A stretch of DNA of 64,000 nucleotides from positions 124,001-188,000 of the forward strand of contig DCMZ01000010.1 of NCBI GenBank assembly GCA_002321895.1, given 5' to 3'. Below are positions 45,704-55,405 of the stretch, in pieces. The notes beneath the pieces were generated by a model that was not told the origin of the DNA, ran no database searches, and was given only the letters and a program-made list of their open reading frames with translations. A program made the translations under genes and the position numbers. Position 1 is the stretch's first letter; each line of letters starts with the position of its first letter. The DNA is from Bdellovibrionaceae bacterium UBA1609. GTDB taxonomy: Bacteria; Bdellovibrionota; Bdellovibrionia; Bdellovibrionales; UBA1609.

Positions 45704-47848
45704 TTAATAGAATGTGGTTTTGTTGTTCGCCATGGCCACTAAGCTTTCTGAGGGCTTAAATCGGATCCCCAATCGCTGAGCATACTCTTCCAACTGTTGA
45801 ACCACGTACTCTGCACCTAAGCTGTCGGCGTATCTTAACAAACCACCTCTAAACGGCGGAAAGCCTGTCCCCATAATCATAGCCAAATCACATTCTCCGG
45901 CGGTCTCACAGATCTTATCTTCTTTTAAGGCCCGAGCAGCCTCGTTAATCATTTGCAAAATTCCCCGTTCGATAGCTTCCTTAGAAGAGATTCCACCTTT
46001 GGGTTTCGGCAAACCCAATTCAGCATAAACAGTCTCATCCACCTGAGTATCACGACCTCTTTCATCGTAGAGATAGAACCCTTTGCCATTTTTGCGACCT
46101 AAGCGCTCTGAGTTTGCGGCCAATTTCTTAGAAAGCTCGCTCACTTCAATGCGTTCTCCCAAAGACTCTTGGAAAATTTTAAGTACCTTTATACAAACAT
46201 CGAGACCCACTTCATCCATAAGGCGGAACGGCCCCATTGGCATACCAAAATTATGCGTATAATAGCGATCCACTTCTTCAATAACAGCACCTTCTTCTAA
46301 AATAAACATGGCCTCAGCAAGAAGAGGTAACAAGAGGCGATTCACCAAAAATCCAGGACCATCTTTTACCACTACGGGAGTTTTACCCATACGTTTGGTT
46401 AAAGAATAAATGGTCGCCACTGCTTCGTCAGAAGTGTGTTCACCTCGAATGATCTCAACCAGCGGCATTTTATCTACTGGATTGAAAAAATGCATTCCCA
46501 CGAAGTTTTTAGGATTGGGATGACCTTTTGCCATTTCTGTAACACTTAAGGAACTGGTATTGGTGGCAATCACACAATTGTCTTTGCAATGTTTCGCCGT
46601 TTCCCCAATGACAGATTGCTTGATTTTCATATCCTCTACGATCGCCTCAATGACAACATCTAGACCTTTGAATCCAGAATAGTCTAAAGTACCTGACACT
46701 CTCGCCATGCGGTTTTCAAATTCATATTTAGTTAATCTTCGGCGCTTTAACTTCTTTTTCCACAGAGATTTAGCATGATCAAAGCCCTTAGCAATGGCAT
46801 CGTTTGTGATATCTTTCATCCTCACAAAAACACCTTTGTCAGCGGCCACATAAGCTATTCCACCACCCATCACTCCAGCCCCTAAAACCCCAATGGAATT
46901 TACTGGATAAGGATCTACATTCACTCCGGGCACACCACTTTGCTTTTTAACATCCTCTAACAAGTAAAATAGGTTGATAAGATGCTTACTAATCTCCGTC
47001 ACTGCCACTTCACAAAAACCTTGAGCCTCAACCAACAGAGCTCGCTCGCGATTGGAGTAATTATAGGTTTTCTTGATGACATCTAAAGCTTTTAGAGGAG
47101 CCGGATAAAATCCTTTTGAGTTTTTCATCACAGCTTCCCGTGCTTTCTTGAACACAAGAGGTCTACCTAGAGGAGACTCTAAAAAGCTATCCATGAAACC
47201 TTTAGGCGCATACTTCTTTTTTCTTTTTGGTTTCTTGCCTTCAACCATCTTTTGAGCAAAAAGTAGCGCCTCATCCTCGAGAGTGTTCGGATTGGCAAGC
47301 ACATCCACCAATCCTTTTTTCTTCGCACGTTTTGCATCTAAAGATTTTCCAGCAAGAATGATATCTAACGAGGACTGTAGCCCCATAATTCGAGGCATTC
47401 GCACACAACCACCAAATCCAGGAATGATACCCAATTGAACTTCAGGTAATCCAATCCGAGTTTTTTTGGAGTCCGTCGCCATTCGGTAATCTAAACACAT
47501 AATAAATTCGCATCCCCCGCCGAGACATGCACCATTTATTGCAGCCAAAGTGGGCATAGGAAGATCTTCTATGAGATTGAAGATTTCATGCGCCTGAGTG
47601 AGAGCATCCATGTACTCTTCTTTTTTCTTCATTTTTTTAATCTCATCGATGTCGGCACCAGCCACGAAGATATCTTTTTTCCTAGAAATAAAAACCACAG
47701 CCTTGTAACTGGATGTTTTTAATTCTTCGACCACTTCTTTGAGTCGAGACATCACTGGAGTTGAAAATTTATTGACCTTTTCGCCTTCTAAATCAAATTC
47801 GACGAGAGCCACTTTGCCTTTATCTACAATGCGAATGCTTTCATTCAT
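45704..47848 (-). CDS. fadJ: bifunctional enoyl-CoA hydratase / 3-hydroxyacyl-CoA dehydrogenase
   Basis: Multifunctional beta-oxidation protein of 714 aa. The N-terminal crotonase domain (1-200) has AGADIDEIKKM, GACLGGGCEFIMCLDYRMAT and GLPEVQLGIIPGFGGCVRMP with both catalytic Glu. Residues 200-310 link it to the dehydrogenase: Rossmann GVLGAGVMGGGIAYVAA, HFFNPVDKMPLVEI with the catalytic His, and two C-terminal dehydrogenase domains with the GTGFPPFRGG block. No thiolase partner gene is adjacent. FadB and FadJ cannot be told apart here; the standalone position favours FadJ. Confidence 0.93.
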   Translation of the reverse strand: MNESIRIVDKGKVALVEFDLEGEKVNKFSTPVMSRLKEVVEELKTSSYKAVVFISRKKDIFVAGADIDEIKKMKKKEEYMDALTQAHEIFNLIEDLPMPTLAAINGACLGGGCEFIMCLDYRMATDSKKTRIGLPEVQLGIIPGFGGCVRMPRIMGLQSSLDIILAGKSLDAKRAKKKGLVDVLANPNTLEDEALLFAQKMVEGKKPKRKKKYAPKGFMDSFLESPLGRPLVFKKAREAVMKNSKGFYPAPLKALDVIKKTYNYSNRERALLVEAQGFCEVAVTEISKHLINLFYLLEDVKKQSGVPGVNVDPYPVNSIGVLGAGVMGGGIAYVAADKGVFVRMKDITNDAIAKGFDHAKSLWKKKLKRRRLTKYEFENRMARVSGTLDYSGFKGLDVVIEAIVEDMKIKQSVIGETAKHCKDNCVIATNTSSLSVTEMAKGHPNPKNFVGMHFFNPVDKMPLVEIIRGEHTSDEAVATIYSLTKRMGKTPVVVKDGPGFLVNRLLLPLLAEAMFILEEGAVIEEVDRYYTHNFGMPMGPFRLMDEVGLDVCIKVLKIFQESLGERIEVSELSKKLAANSERLGRKNGKGFYLYDERGRDTQVDETVYAELGLPKPKGGISSKEAIERGILQMINEAARALKEDKICETAGECDLAMIMGTGFPPFRGGLLRYADSLGAEYVVQQLEEYAQRLGIRFKPSESLVAMANNKTTFY

Positions 47849-48204
47849 GAGAATTGTCCTTGGTGTAATTTAGATGGTGTTATTCAACTCTGTTTTCCCA
47901 AGAAAGTCACCACCAATAACAGGCAATACGGATACCTTTGAGTCAGTTGCAATCAAATTGTCGAAGGCATCTTCGAACTTTAGTCATCAATACCATGAGA
48001 ATTGGTTTTCAGGTCCTGAACCGCAAAACCCCCTCTTGCTGCCAATTAAAAAAGCATATTTCTAGGTGCCCCTGAAAAATCTAGTCACCCGTGTCTTTTT
48101 TGTGCTGCGGCAAATTCCTGAAAAGAGGGATTAAATCGTTTGTGGGCCAGGTTTTCCCATTGTTATTATCTGAGGAATTGTCACAAGCAAAAGGATAGTC
48201 CCCC
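47849..48204. other. divergent intergenic region with candidate promoter
   Basis: 356 nt between the fadJ-type gene and maeB. It holds a 6-bp hairpin TCGAAG-GCAT-CTTCGA (47961-47976) of unknown role and a possible maeB promoter at 48140-48169 (TTGTGG, 18 nt, TATTAT). No gene-like frame with a ribosome site is seen. Confidence 0.45.
48140..48169 (+). promoter_or_regulatory. possible maeB promoter
   Basis: TTGTGG and TATTAT with an 18-nt spacer, about 35 nt before the ATG at 48205, which has an AAGGA site. The -10 matches 5 of 6; the -35 only its first three bases. Confidence 0.35.
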
Positions 48205-50502
48205 ATGGGTCGTACAAAATTTGAAAAAGCTGCATTGGAATACCATTCCGAAGGTCGGCCAGGAAAAGTCGTAGTCACAACAACAAAAGATTGTAGCACA
48301 GAAGAAGCTTTATCATTGGCTTACTCCCCGGGAGTCGCTGCTCCCTGTAAAGAAATAGCCAAAGATCCCAGCAAAGCCTACGAGTATACGGCAAAAGGCA
48401 ACCTGGTGGGCGTTGTCACCAATGGAACAGCGGTGTTAGGCCTTGGAAACATTGGCCCCCTAGCTGGCAAACCTGTCATGGAAGGTAAAGGCGTACTGTT
48501 CAAGCAGTTTGCCGATATTGACGTATTTGATATTGAGTTAAACTGTAAGGACACAGAAAGCTTTATCTCAACCTGTAAAGCACTTGAACCCACTTTTGGT
48601 GGAATCAACCTGGAAGATATTAAAGCTCCTGAGTGTTTTGAAATTGAAGAGCGCTTAAAGAAAGAAATGAATATTCCAGTGTTCCATGATGACCAACATG
48701 GCACGGCGATCATTGCCGCAGCTGGATTGATTAATGGCCTAGAAATTACCAAAAGAAAACCCAAAAATACGGTGGTTGTTTTTAACGGAGCCGGAGCTGC
48801 GTCTATATCCTGCGCTCGACTGTTTAAAAAATTGGGAATTCTACCCAAAAACCTACTTATGTGTGATTCAAAAGGTGTTATCCATGATGGCCGTGATGAC
48901 CTTAATAAATTTAAAGAAGAATTTGCTGTAAAAACCAAAGCTCGAACTCTCGCCGATGCTCTGGATGGTGCGGATGTATTCGTAGGACTCAGTGTGGCCG
49001 GTGTTGTCACTCCAAAAATGCTTAAAACTATGAAAAAGAATCCCCTAGTATTTGCAATGGCGAATCCGGATCCTGAAATCGACCCAAAAGTCGCATTAAA
49101 AACCCGAAAAGACGTCATTATGGCTACGGGCCGGTCCGATTACCCCAACCAAATTAATAACGTTTTAGGATTTCCCTACATCTTTCGGGGAGCACTTGAC
49201 GTTAGGGCCACCCAAATTAACGAAGAAATGAAACTCGCTGCAGTGAGAGCTATTGCAGCTCTTGCCAAAGAAGATGTTCCAGAGGCTGTCAGTGCCGCTT
49301 ATCAAGACAAGCAATTCTCCTTTGGACCGGATTACATTATACCGAAACCTTTCGACCAACGTGTTTTAGTGAAAGTCGCCAGTGCTGTAGCCCGTGCGGC
49401 CATGGAATCGGGAGTTGCTACTCAGCCCATCGAAAACTTTGAAGCCTATGAAGAACAACTTATGGGTCGACAGGGATTTCGACGTGGATTTATTAAAGAA
49501 ACAATCAACAGAATTAAGTCCCAGTCTAAACGCAAGAATAATTGCAAACCGACCTTGGTTTTCCCAGAGGCTAGAAGTACAAAAATGTTGAAAGCCTTAA
49601 AAGCCGTCATCGATGAGGACATCATCAACCCGGTACTAATTGGATACGAAGATGCGGTGAGAGATCGAATAAAAGAATTGGAACTGGAAGGATTCGATTC
49701 TATTCCTATCATCCAACCCTCCGCTCATCCAAAGTATGCTCAATATGTAGAATCCTTCTATGAAATGCGACAAAGAAAAGGTGTTTTGGAGGCTGAGGCC
49801 GAACGACTTATGGCTGATCCTTATCATTTTTCTGCAATGATGGTGAGAGAAGGAGATGCCGACGGCCTTGTTTCAGGTGCACTTCGCAACTACGCCGACT
49901 GTGTTAAGCCCATTTTACAGATTATTGACACCGACGTTGGATCACTGGCTTCCGGACTCAACATTGTATTGTGGAAAAATAAAATGATGTTTTTTGCAGA
50001 CACCACAGTGAACATAAACCCTACAGCTGAAGACCTCTCTAAAATCGCCTATTACGCCGCAAAAGTTTCTAGGTATTTTAAACAAGAACCTAAGATTGCT
50101 ATGGTGAGCTTTTCAAACTTTGCCGGCCAACAGGAAAACCCAAGAAAAATGCAAAAGGCGGCACAGATTTTTAAATCGCATCACCCGGAAGCGGTGGTAG
50201 AAGGAGAGTTACAGGCCGACGCCGCTGTGAATCCAGACATCATAAATAGACTCTTCCCTTTTAGTGAACTCAAAGACGGAGCCAACATCCTCATTTTCCC
50301 TAATTTGGATGCCAGTAATGCTGCCTATAAATTAGTTCAGCAAATGGGTGGCGGCGAAGTTTTAGGTCCTTTTCTTATGGGATTAAAAAAACCAGCTAAC
50401 GTACTGCAGAGAACTGGAACCGTTGAGGACGTCATTAATACCATTGTCCTCACTGCACTGGAATGCCAAGCCTTCAAGGAGCCTCAACCTGTCTTCAAAT
50501 AG
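48205..50502 (+). CDS. maeB: NADP-dependent malic enzyme with phosphotransacetylase-like domain
   Basis: Decarboxylates malate to pyruvate and CO2. The 765 aa comprise a malic enzyme domain (1-430: AYSPGVAAPCKEI, the FHDDQHGTAIIAAAGL motif, VFNGAGAASISCARLF Rossmann) and a C-terminal domain related to phosphate acetyltransferase (450-765: LVFPEARSTKMLKAL, LVSGALRNYADCVKPILQ, LIFPNLDASNAAYKLVQQ). In the related MaeB proteins the second domain is regulatory (acetyl-CoA sensing) and has no transacetylase activity. The hflX frame overlaps the end of the gene. Confidence 0.95.
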   Translation: MGRTKFEKAALEYHSEGRPGKVVVTTTKDCSTEEALSLAYSPGVAAPCKEIAKDPSKAYEYTAKGNLVGVVTNGTAVLGLGNIGPLAGKPVMEGKGVLFKQFADIDVFDIELNCKDTESFISTCKALEPTFGGINLEDIKAPECFEIEERLKKEMNIPVFHDDQHGTAIIAAAGLINGLEITKRKPKNTVVVFNGAGAASISCARLFKKLGILPKNLLMCDSKGVIHDGRDDLNKFKEEFAVKTKARTLADALDGADVFVGLSVAGVVTPKMLKTMKKNPLVFAMANPDPEIDPKVALKTRKDVIMATGRSDYPNQINNVLGFPYIFRGALDVRATQINEEMKLAAVRAIAALAKEDVPEAVSAAYQDKQFSFGPDYIIPKPFDQRVLVKVASAVARAAMESGVATQPIENFEAYEEQLMGRQGFRRGFIKETINRIKSQSKRKNNCKPTLVFPEARSTKMLKALKAVIDEDIINPVLIGYEDAVRDRIKELELEGFDSIPIIQPSAHPKYAQYVESFYEMRQRKGVLEAEAERLMADPYHFSAMMVREGDADGLVSGALRNYADCVKPILQIIDTDVGSLASGLNIVLWKNKMMFFADTTVNINPTAEDLSKIAYYAAKVSRYFKQEPKIAMVSFSNFAGQQENPRKMQKAAQIFKSHHPEAVVEGELQADAAVNPDIINRLFPFSELKDGANILIFPNLDASNAAYKLVQQMGGGEVLGPFLMGLKKPANVLQRTGTVEDVINTIVLTALECQAFKEPQPVFK

Positions 50503-51757
50503 CAACCCTTTGAATAATGATCGTGCTATTATCATAGGCACCGGCCTCAAGAAGGATAGCCTTGTCGAAATCAAAGAGTCTTTGGTTGAGCTCGAAGATC
50601 TAGTTTTTGCGGCCGGCGGCGAAGTTGTGGGATCATTTGTTCAGGTTTTGGAAAAATACAACGCGGCCACTCTACTTGGAACAGGTAAAGTAGAAGAGGT
50701 GAAAGAGTTAGTTTCGGATACAGAAGCGCAATTAGTAGTGATCGACCATGAACTCTCAGGGGTACAGAGCCGAAACTTAGAACAGGCTTGGCAATGCCGA
50801 GTTTTAGACCGAACCCAGCTCATTTTAGATATTTTTGCACTACGCGCAAAAACCTATGAAGGAAAGCTTCAAGTGGAGTTGGCCCAACTCATGGATCAAC
50901 TCCCAAGAATGCGTGGTGGATGGCTAGGGTCTCTCTCCCGCCAAGGTGGTGGAATTGGAACCAGAGGGCCTGGAGAGACAGCCCTTGAAATAGATCGACG
51001 AAGAGCTCGAGAACGAGTCAAGATCATCAAAAACAAGCTCGAACAAGTTCGAAGTCATCGAGAGCAACATCGGTCACAGAGAAAAAAGAACCAGGTACCT
51101 AGCTTTGCTTTAATTGGCTATACAAATGCCGGCAAAAGCACCCTATTAAACAAGCTTACAAATGCCAATGTGTTTGTAAAAGCACAGGCCTTTGCCACTC
51201 TCGACCCCACCACCAGAAAACTTCACTTAGAAGGTTTTGGCCATGTATTACTCACCGACACTGTGGGTTTTATCCGAAAGCTTCCTACCCACTTGATAGA
51301 AGCTTTCAAAGCCACTCTTGAAGAAAGTGGGGATGCCGATGTACTCGTACATGTTATTGATCTATCCAACGATCAAATGGAAAAGCAGATTCAAACGGTC
51401 CAAGATCTAATTGACGAATTAGGTTGGAACGAAAAGCCAATCATTTATGTATACAACAAAGTGGATGCAGCCTCCCCAGAACGACAGTTTAAAGTAAAAT
51501 ATCACCCCAAAGTCTTCATTAGTGCAATGACTGGAGAAGGAATCGCTAAGTTCAAAGACATGCTTAGAGAAACACTACATTCACTCACCCAGGAAGTAGA
51601 GCTTTTTATTCCTAAAGATCAAGAACAGATCATCTATGAAATTGGCAGAACTTCAAAAATCACTAGCCAAGAACCCAACTCTAGAGGCGTTGTGTGCAGA
51701 GTGAAAATGACAGATTCTGAACTACATAAATGGTCCCACTATCTTATAAATGACTGA
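50489..51757 (+). CDS. hflX: ribosome-associated GTPase HflX
   Basis: GTPase that splits stalled or heat-damaged ribosomes. It has an N-terminal HflX domain (LVFAAGGEVVGSFVQ, the glycine-rich SRQGGGIGTRGPGE loop), then the G domain GYTNAGKSTLLN, DTVGFIRKLP and YNKVD, and a short C-terminal domain. No ATG lies near the N-terminus. TTG 50423, CTG 50489 and TTG 50510 are the candidates; only CTG 50489 has a ribosome site (AAGGAG, 7 nt), so I used it, with low certainty about the start. Overlap with maeB implies coupling. Confidence 0.9.
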   Translation: MSSNSNPLNNDRAIIIGTGLKKDSLVEIKESLVELEDLVFAAGGEVVGSFVQVLEKYNAATLLGTGKVEEVKELVSDTEAQLVVIDHELSGVQSRNLEQAWQCRVLDRTQLILDIFALRAKTYEGKLQVELAQLMDQLPRMRGGWLGSLSRQGGGIGTRGPGETALEIDRRRARERVKIIKNKLEQVRSHREQHRSQRKKNQVPSFALIGYTNAGKSTLLNKLTNANVFVKAQAFATLDPTTRKLHLEGFGHVLLTDTVGFIRKLPTHLIEAFKATLEESGDADVLVHVIDLSNDQMEKQIQTVQDLIDELGWNEKPIIYVYNKVDAASPERQFKVKYHPKVFISAMTGEGIAKFKDMLRETLHSLTQEVELFIPKDQEQIIYEIGRTSKITSQEPNSRGVVCRVKMTDSELHKWSHYLIND

Positions 51758-51786
51758 TAAAATATATGGCCATTGCTGATATTTTA
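51758..51786. repeat. AT-rich inverted repeat after hflX
   Basis: TAAAATAT and ATATTTTA, 8-bp arms separated by 13 nt, directly at the end of hflX. The stem is A/T only; it may be a weak terminator. Confidence 0.3.
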
Positions 51787-51986
51787 ATCTGCCCAAAACC
51801 AGACCATTAACACGACCACCGTTAGATCCAAAAATTTTGGAACTTTCATCTCAAAAACAGATGAATCTTTCATGCAAATAATTGGAATCTGTTCAAGGAA
51901 CTCAATTAGGAAATACCTCAAAGAATTGCCATCGAATTTGAATTTCAACTTTTTGTAGGGTAACCTTAGACAAAGTACTTTAAAAT

Positions 51987-52015
51987 TGACTGAATTTTTA
52001 ATACCCATTTTAAAA
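51987..52015 (+). promoter_or_regulatory. possible promoter of the 52051 gene
   Basis: TTGACT, 17 nt, TTTAAA, in an AT-rich 293-nt gap. The -35 matches 5 of 6 and the -10 matches 4 of 6. The start of transcription would be about 30 nt before the ATG. Confidence 0.35.
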
Positions 52016-52050
52016 ATGGTGCCTACGGCTGAAATAGAGCGAGTTTTTCA

Positions 52051-52815
52051 ATGTTTAAGATCATTTGCATTTTAATTTGCCTGATATGGAGCAGTTTGAG
52101 CCTCGGCGCTAACTCATACCCGCTTTCCCGCTTTAAATATTCCTATAAACAATTGGATACAAAAACCATCCTTTGCCAAGCTCGCTACAAATTGGCTCCA
52201 AATAGATTTGATTATAGAGGTAGCATTGCCGTGCAAAACGGGCAAAAACCAGCAGCAGACTATCTAAAAGCTAAAGCCATTGCTGACAACAGCTTAGTTT
52301 TCCAGATAAAAATTAGTAAATCTGGATCTACCATTACTAACGTAAACTATCAAAAATCAAACGATAAAAACCTCCAAGCTTATCTCTCAGAAATCTCTGA
52401 ACAGCGAAAAGGCTTAACTTTGCTAGCTCTGAAATCACTTGATGATGGTTTCACTCAATTTTACAAAGAAATGCCACTCACTCTAAAAAGTACACCCAGT
52501 AAAACTAGAAAAGGGTATTGGGAATTCGTAAACCTAAAACTCAATCGCAAACTTTTTATAAAAGGCCAACTCGATACAATATTTTATCAAGATGTTAAAA
52601 GTAACATTGTAGTAAAATACACCTTTAAAAAAGGAAGAGATGGCAAATGGCTGTTAGCTTCCAGATCTTGGATTAACAATGGTTTTGAGCAAGATTTATG
52701 GAAGTACAAATTCAAAACTCTGAATCAACACCCCATCATAGATAAAATTGACATGTCCCTTGGAACGACTCCTTATGCCACAATTCAGTTTTCTTCATGT
52801 AAGAGTGATGGCTAA
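52051..52815 (+). CDS. hypothetical secreted protein
   Basis: 254-aa protein with a signal peptide (MFKIICILICLIWSSLSLGA). The mature part is Lys- and Ser-rich with several beta-like segments and ends in FSSCKSDG. Two Cys (LCQARY near the start and the terminal one) could form a disulfide. No family recognised. It is convergent with the oxygenase gene at 52874 and marks the left edge of the accessory region; there is no evidence that it belongs to the cluster. Confidence 0.65.
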   Translation: MFKIICILICLIWSSLSLGANSYPLSRFKYSYKQLDTKTILCQARYKLAPNRFDYRGSIAVQNGQKPAADYLKAKAIADNSLVFQIKISKSGSTITNVNYQKSNDKNLQAYLSEISEQRKGLTLLALKSLDDGFTQFYKEMPLTLKSTPSKTRKGYWEFVNLKLNRKLFIKGQLDTIFYQDVKSNIVVKYTFKKGRDGKWLLASRSWINNGFEQDLWKYKFKTLNQHPIIDKIDMSLGTTPYATIQFSSCKSDG

Positions 52816-52873
52816 TAACTGAACAGATCGACAATTATGGGGCATTACTTCATCCGTATTTTATAAACTTCTT

Positions 52874-53479
52874 TTATCTCGGAATGCCCAATTCGCTTCT
52901 TCCATCAAAAACGAGTTCATTTGCTCTAGGATGATCTTTTCTAATGTAATGCAAAAATACCTGTGACTGCCAAGATCCATTAAATTGTAGGCGAGAATGA
53001 CTCACCTGTTCCCCTAAATAGAGAACCCCGCAGCTCGTTTTGGTTACCAATGGAACATCTAAGCCGTCTTTTAAATGAAACCAAAGTGGCCAATCATATC
53101 TACCATCCGAACCCAGACAAAGAGAAAGTGAAAACTGACAGGCAGAACGATCAGTATGCTTCTTTAGGTAGTCACCATGTTCGTAATAACGATAGTAGCT
53201 ATAAGTCGGTAAAACATTGGTACCAACCACTGACTCCACCGTGGGCAACAAAGTTAGAAGTAGATGATCAAATAGAGGGTGTCCATACTCTCCAAAACCG
53301 CCCCGATCCGGAGTATCAAACTCACCAAACTTACGAGCTTTCAATTTTCTCTGCCTGGAAACTTTTGCTAAGTGATCACAGATACTGAAAGGAAGAAGTT
53401 TCTCTAGAAACAGAAAGCCTTTCTCTTCTAAGGCCTGATATTCTGTACTGTTTGCAACATGTCCATCTAACGATTCCAA
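52874..53479 (-). CDS. 2-oxoglutarate/Fe(II)-dependent oxygenase
   Basis: 201-aa double-stranded beta-helix oxygenase. The iron facial triad is visible as His108 and Asp110 (KKHTDRSACQFSLSL) and His161 (VSHSRLQF). The strand pattern TYSYYRYYEHGDYL before the HxD motif is common in bacterial 2OG hydroxylases. The 2OG-binding basic residue is not obvious; the Arg in HSR or a later Arg could serve. It starts with TTG at 53479, 2 nt after the upstream stop, behind an AGGG site, so it is coupled to the PP-loop gene. A small-molecule or peptide side-chain hydroxylation is likely. Confidence 0.8.
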   Translation of the reverse strand: MESLDGHVANSTEYQALEEKGFLFLEKLLPFSICDHLAKVSRQRKLKARKFGEFDTPDRGGFGEYGHPLFDHLLLTLLPTVESVVGTNVLPTYSYYRYYEHGDYLKKHTDRSACQFSLSLCLGSDGRYDWPLWFHLKDGLDVPLVTKTSCGVLYLGEQVSHSRLQFNGSWQSQVFLHYIRKDHPRANELVFDGRSELGIPR

Positions 53480-53481
53480 AT

Positions 53482-54414
53482 TCAGAGCCCTAACATTCGA
53501 TCTAGACTATCGTGGGTACGTAAATGCACCATCTCATGCTTTCTCTGCAATCTTTCTAAAGGAACTCTGAATAATCGAGTGAATGAATATCCATTCTTTC
53601 CATCAAATAAAAAATCAAAATGATGCCGTAGGCGATCGAATGCATAACTCTTTTTCCCCACTTGAGTGTGCATACTGAAACCGGATTCGCTATACAACTG
53701 CATTAACTCAGACCGACCCCAAGTGTCCGGCAGATGCCCTAACGAGTATTCAGAGTTCGACAGCATTTGGTGAGAAAAAGATGCAGCTAATCCTGGGGTG
53801 GCCAATTGGAAGAAAGGCACACCTTCTCTACCTGTTTTTTCAAAGTACCTCCAAAGACAGGACAAATTCTCATCAGGAACACCTCGCCAATACTTTTGCC
53901 CGTTAAATACTCCAGGCAACATAGGGGCAGATCCGAGAATAGGCACTCCATGAATCTGATCAAACATCCATAAAACGACGGTGGTTTCAGGGCCCAAACA
54001 CCCATAGTTTAATGAATAGTCATAAAATTTACCGGACAGAAAGAAATCAACTATTGGCAAATCAATCACTTTATAACTTAAACCTAAGGACTCCAAAACC
54101 TCCTTAGCAAAAGCCACTTCACCATCATTGAAGCCTCCTGAGAATTCTAACACTGAGATATCAAAAGACACTTCTGCCTTTAAAAAAGCTTCCAACATAA
54201 CCAAACTATGCAAACCACCAGAAAAACACAAATGGAGTGGCAAACTTGATTTCTTTGATAGGATCTTCACTGCATTCACAGCTTCAAGATGGGGAGCCAG
54301 TGGGTCACCATCAATACATGCAAGTTCTGTAACAAACACATCACCTTCAGTGACATCTGGATAGTTTAAAAACAACTTATGGAAAGGCTTTTTTGGCTTA
54401 GAGAGATTAAACAT
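53482..54414 (-). CDS. stand-alone asparagine-synthase-like PP-loop protein (variant motif)
   Basis: 310-aa ATP-pyrophosphatase domain like the C-terminal half of asparagine synthetase, without the N-terminal glutaminase domain. The PP-loop is SGGLHS at residues 65-70, where the usual Asp of SGGxDS is His. Other blocks (YGCLGPETTVVLWMFDQIHGVPILGSAPM) are shared with the second paralogue at 56877. Such domains adenylate a carboxylate for amide, lactam or lasso-type ring formation. The His variant may have lost or changed activity. The start overlaps the HExxH gene by 8 nt, behind a GAGGGG site. Confidence 0.75.
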   Translation of the reverse strand: MFNLSKPKKPFHKLFLNYPDVTEGDVFVTELACIDGDPLAPHLEAVNAVKILSKKSSLPLHLCFSGGLHSLVMLEAFLKAEVSFDISVLEFSGGFNDGEVAFAKEVLESLGLSYKVIDLPIVDFFLSGKFYDYSLNYGCLGPETTVVLWMFDQIHGVPILGSAPMLPGVFNGQKYWRGVPDENLSCLWRYFEKTGREGVPFFQLATPGLAASFSHQMLSNSEYSLGHLPDTWGRSELMQLYSESGFSMHTQVGKKSYAFDRLRHHFDFLFDGKNGYSFTRLFRVPLERLQRKHEMVHLRTHDSLDRMLGL

Positions 54415-55405
54415 GAATCCCCTCCGTACCCAATGACCCTAAACTGACCGGAGCCATATTTTTGCTAAATAGGCTTTTCTCACATTTCCTCAAAAACTCA
54501 GCAAAACAATCCTTAAAAAAACATTCATTTTCTAAATTAAATCCGTAATCATCAACGAACTCAATTTCGCAACCAATGTATTTTAAAAATAAAAGTGATG
54601 TGGACTCGCGAAAACCAATACTCAAAGTATAAACTTGACGATTTAAATCAGAGAACATTTGCTTTTCATATTCAGTTAAGTCTGAGAGCCCCAAATGATT
54701 TAAAATGAGTTCAGAATCCATTGGATTATAATCTATTCTAGAGAAATAAAAGTTGCACAAAACATATGAATAGAAAAGATAACGAAAAACCAGCTTTGCA
54801 CCATGCCTATAGGCCAAATAATTAAAAACGCACTGTGAGCTTTTACTGTATTTTACATAGGAATTAAGATCGGCCATTTTCAAATGATTCAGCTCTGTCT
54901 GCATATAAGTGAAGATAATTTCAATGGTATTGGCGAAGGATTCAGACCCTATAAAATACATCAAAAACTTTTTATCTAAAATATCCCCTGGATACTTTAA
55001 TGGCCCACCCCCATTCAACCACTCATTTGAAATGCAATGGGCACTTTCATGAAGAATATAGTTTTTGACTGTTGAACTAAATGTTGCCACCTCCCAAGGA
55101 ACATCATGCTCAGTGCAGAATCCGTTCTCAAGAAGGCGCTCAAATGGCTCTATGTTGTTTTTCCACGGAAGAGTCTTTTGCTGGTATATTCTATTTAAAG
55201 TCAGCATTGAAAAGTCAGTGTAGACTTGATTGATCGCATCTCCCTCTTTAGAAAACTGATAACCTAAGTCAAGAACGACATCTCTGATATTTTTATAAAG
55301 CTCATTGTGCCTGTAAAGGAAGCCGTCACCTAATACGTTCGACAGTGGTGTTACGGACTGGAACTCTTCGTGCAACTTAAATAGAGATTCAATATTGGCA
55401 TCCAT
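54407..55405 (-). CDS. HExxH-motif protein of unknown family
   Basis: 332-aa protein, helical for most of its length, with HESAH at residues 119-123 (NYILHESAHCISNEW) and a Glu about 30 residues later (GSESFANTIE) that could be the third ligand. It resembles no peptidase family that I know. Because of the neighbours I consider the HExxH peptide-modification proteins found in some RiPP clusters (TIGR04267-like, 2-oxoglutarate-dependent peptide beta-hydroxylases) as the closest idea; this is inference. No signal peptide, so it works in the cytoplasm. It is first in the three-gene minus-strand unit, 257 nt after the putative precursor. Confidence 0.6.
   Translation of the reverse strand: MDANIESLFKLHEEFQSVTPLSNVLGDGFLYRHNELYKNIRDVVLDLGYQFSKEGDAINQVYTDFSMLTLNRIYQQKTLPWKNNIEPFERLLENGFCTEHDVPWEVATFSSTVKNYILHESAHCISNEWLNGGGPLKYPGDILDKKFLMYFIGSESFANTIEIIFTYMQTELNHLKMADLNSYVKYSKSSQCVFNYLAYRHGAKLVFRYLFYSYVLCNFYFSRIDYNPMDSELILNHLGLSDLTEYEKQMFSDLNRQVYTLSIGFRESTSLLFLKYIGCEIEFVDDYGFNLENECFFKDCFAEFLRKCEKSLFSKNMAPVSLGSLGTEGIHV

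Noticed and set aside
48378..49118. 246-codon minus-strand frame in maeB
   Set aside because: Shadow of the well-conserved malic enzyme domain; Ser/Leu-rich antisense composition.
51784..52008. 74-codon minus-strand frame before the 52051 gene
   Set aside because: No ribosome site, AT-rich intergenic sequence, and a promoter candidate of the other strand lies inside it.
52839..52894. GGGCATT/AATGCCC inverted repeat near the oxygenase stop
   Set aside because: About 40 nt between the arms and no U-run; not a convincing terminator.
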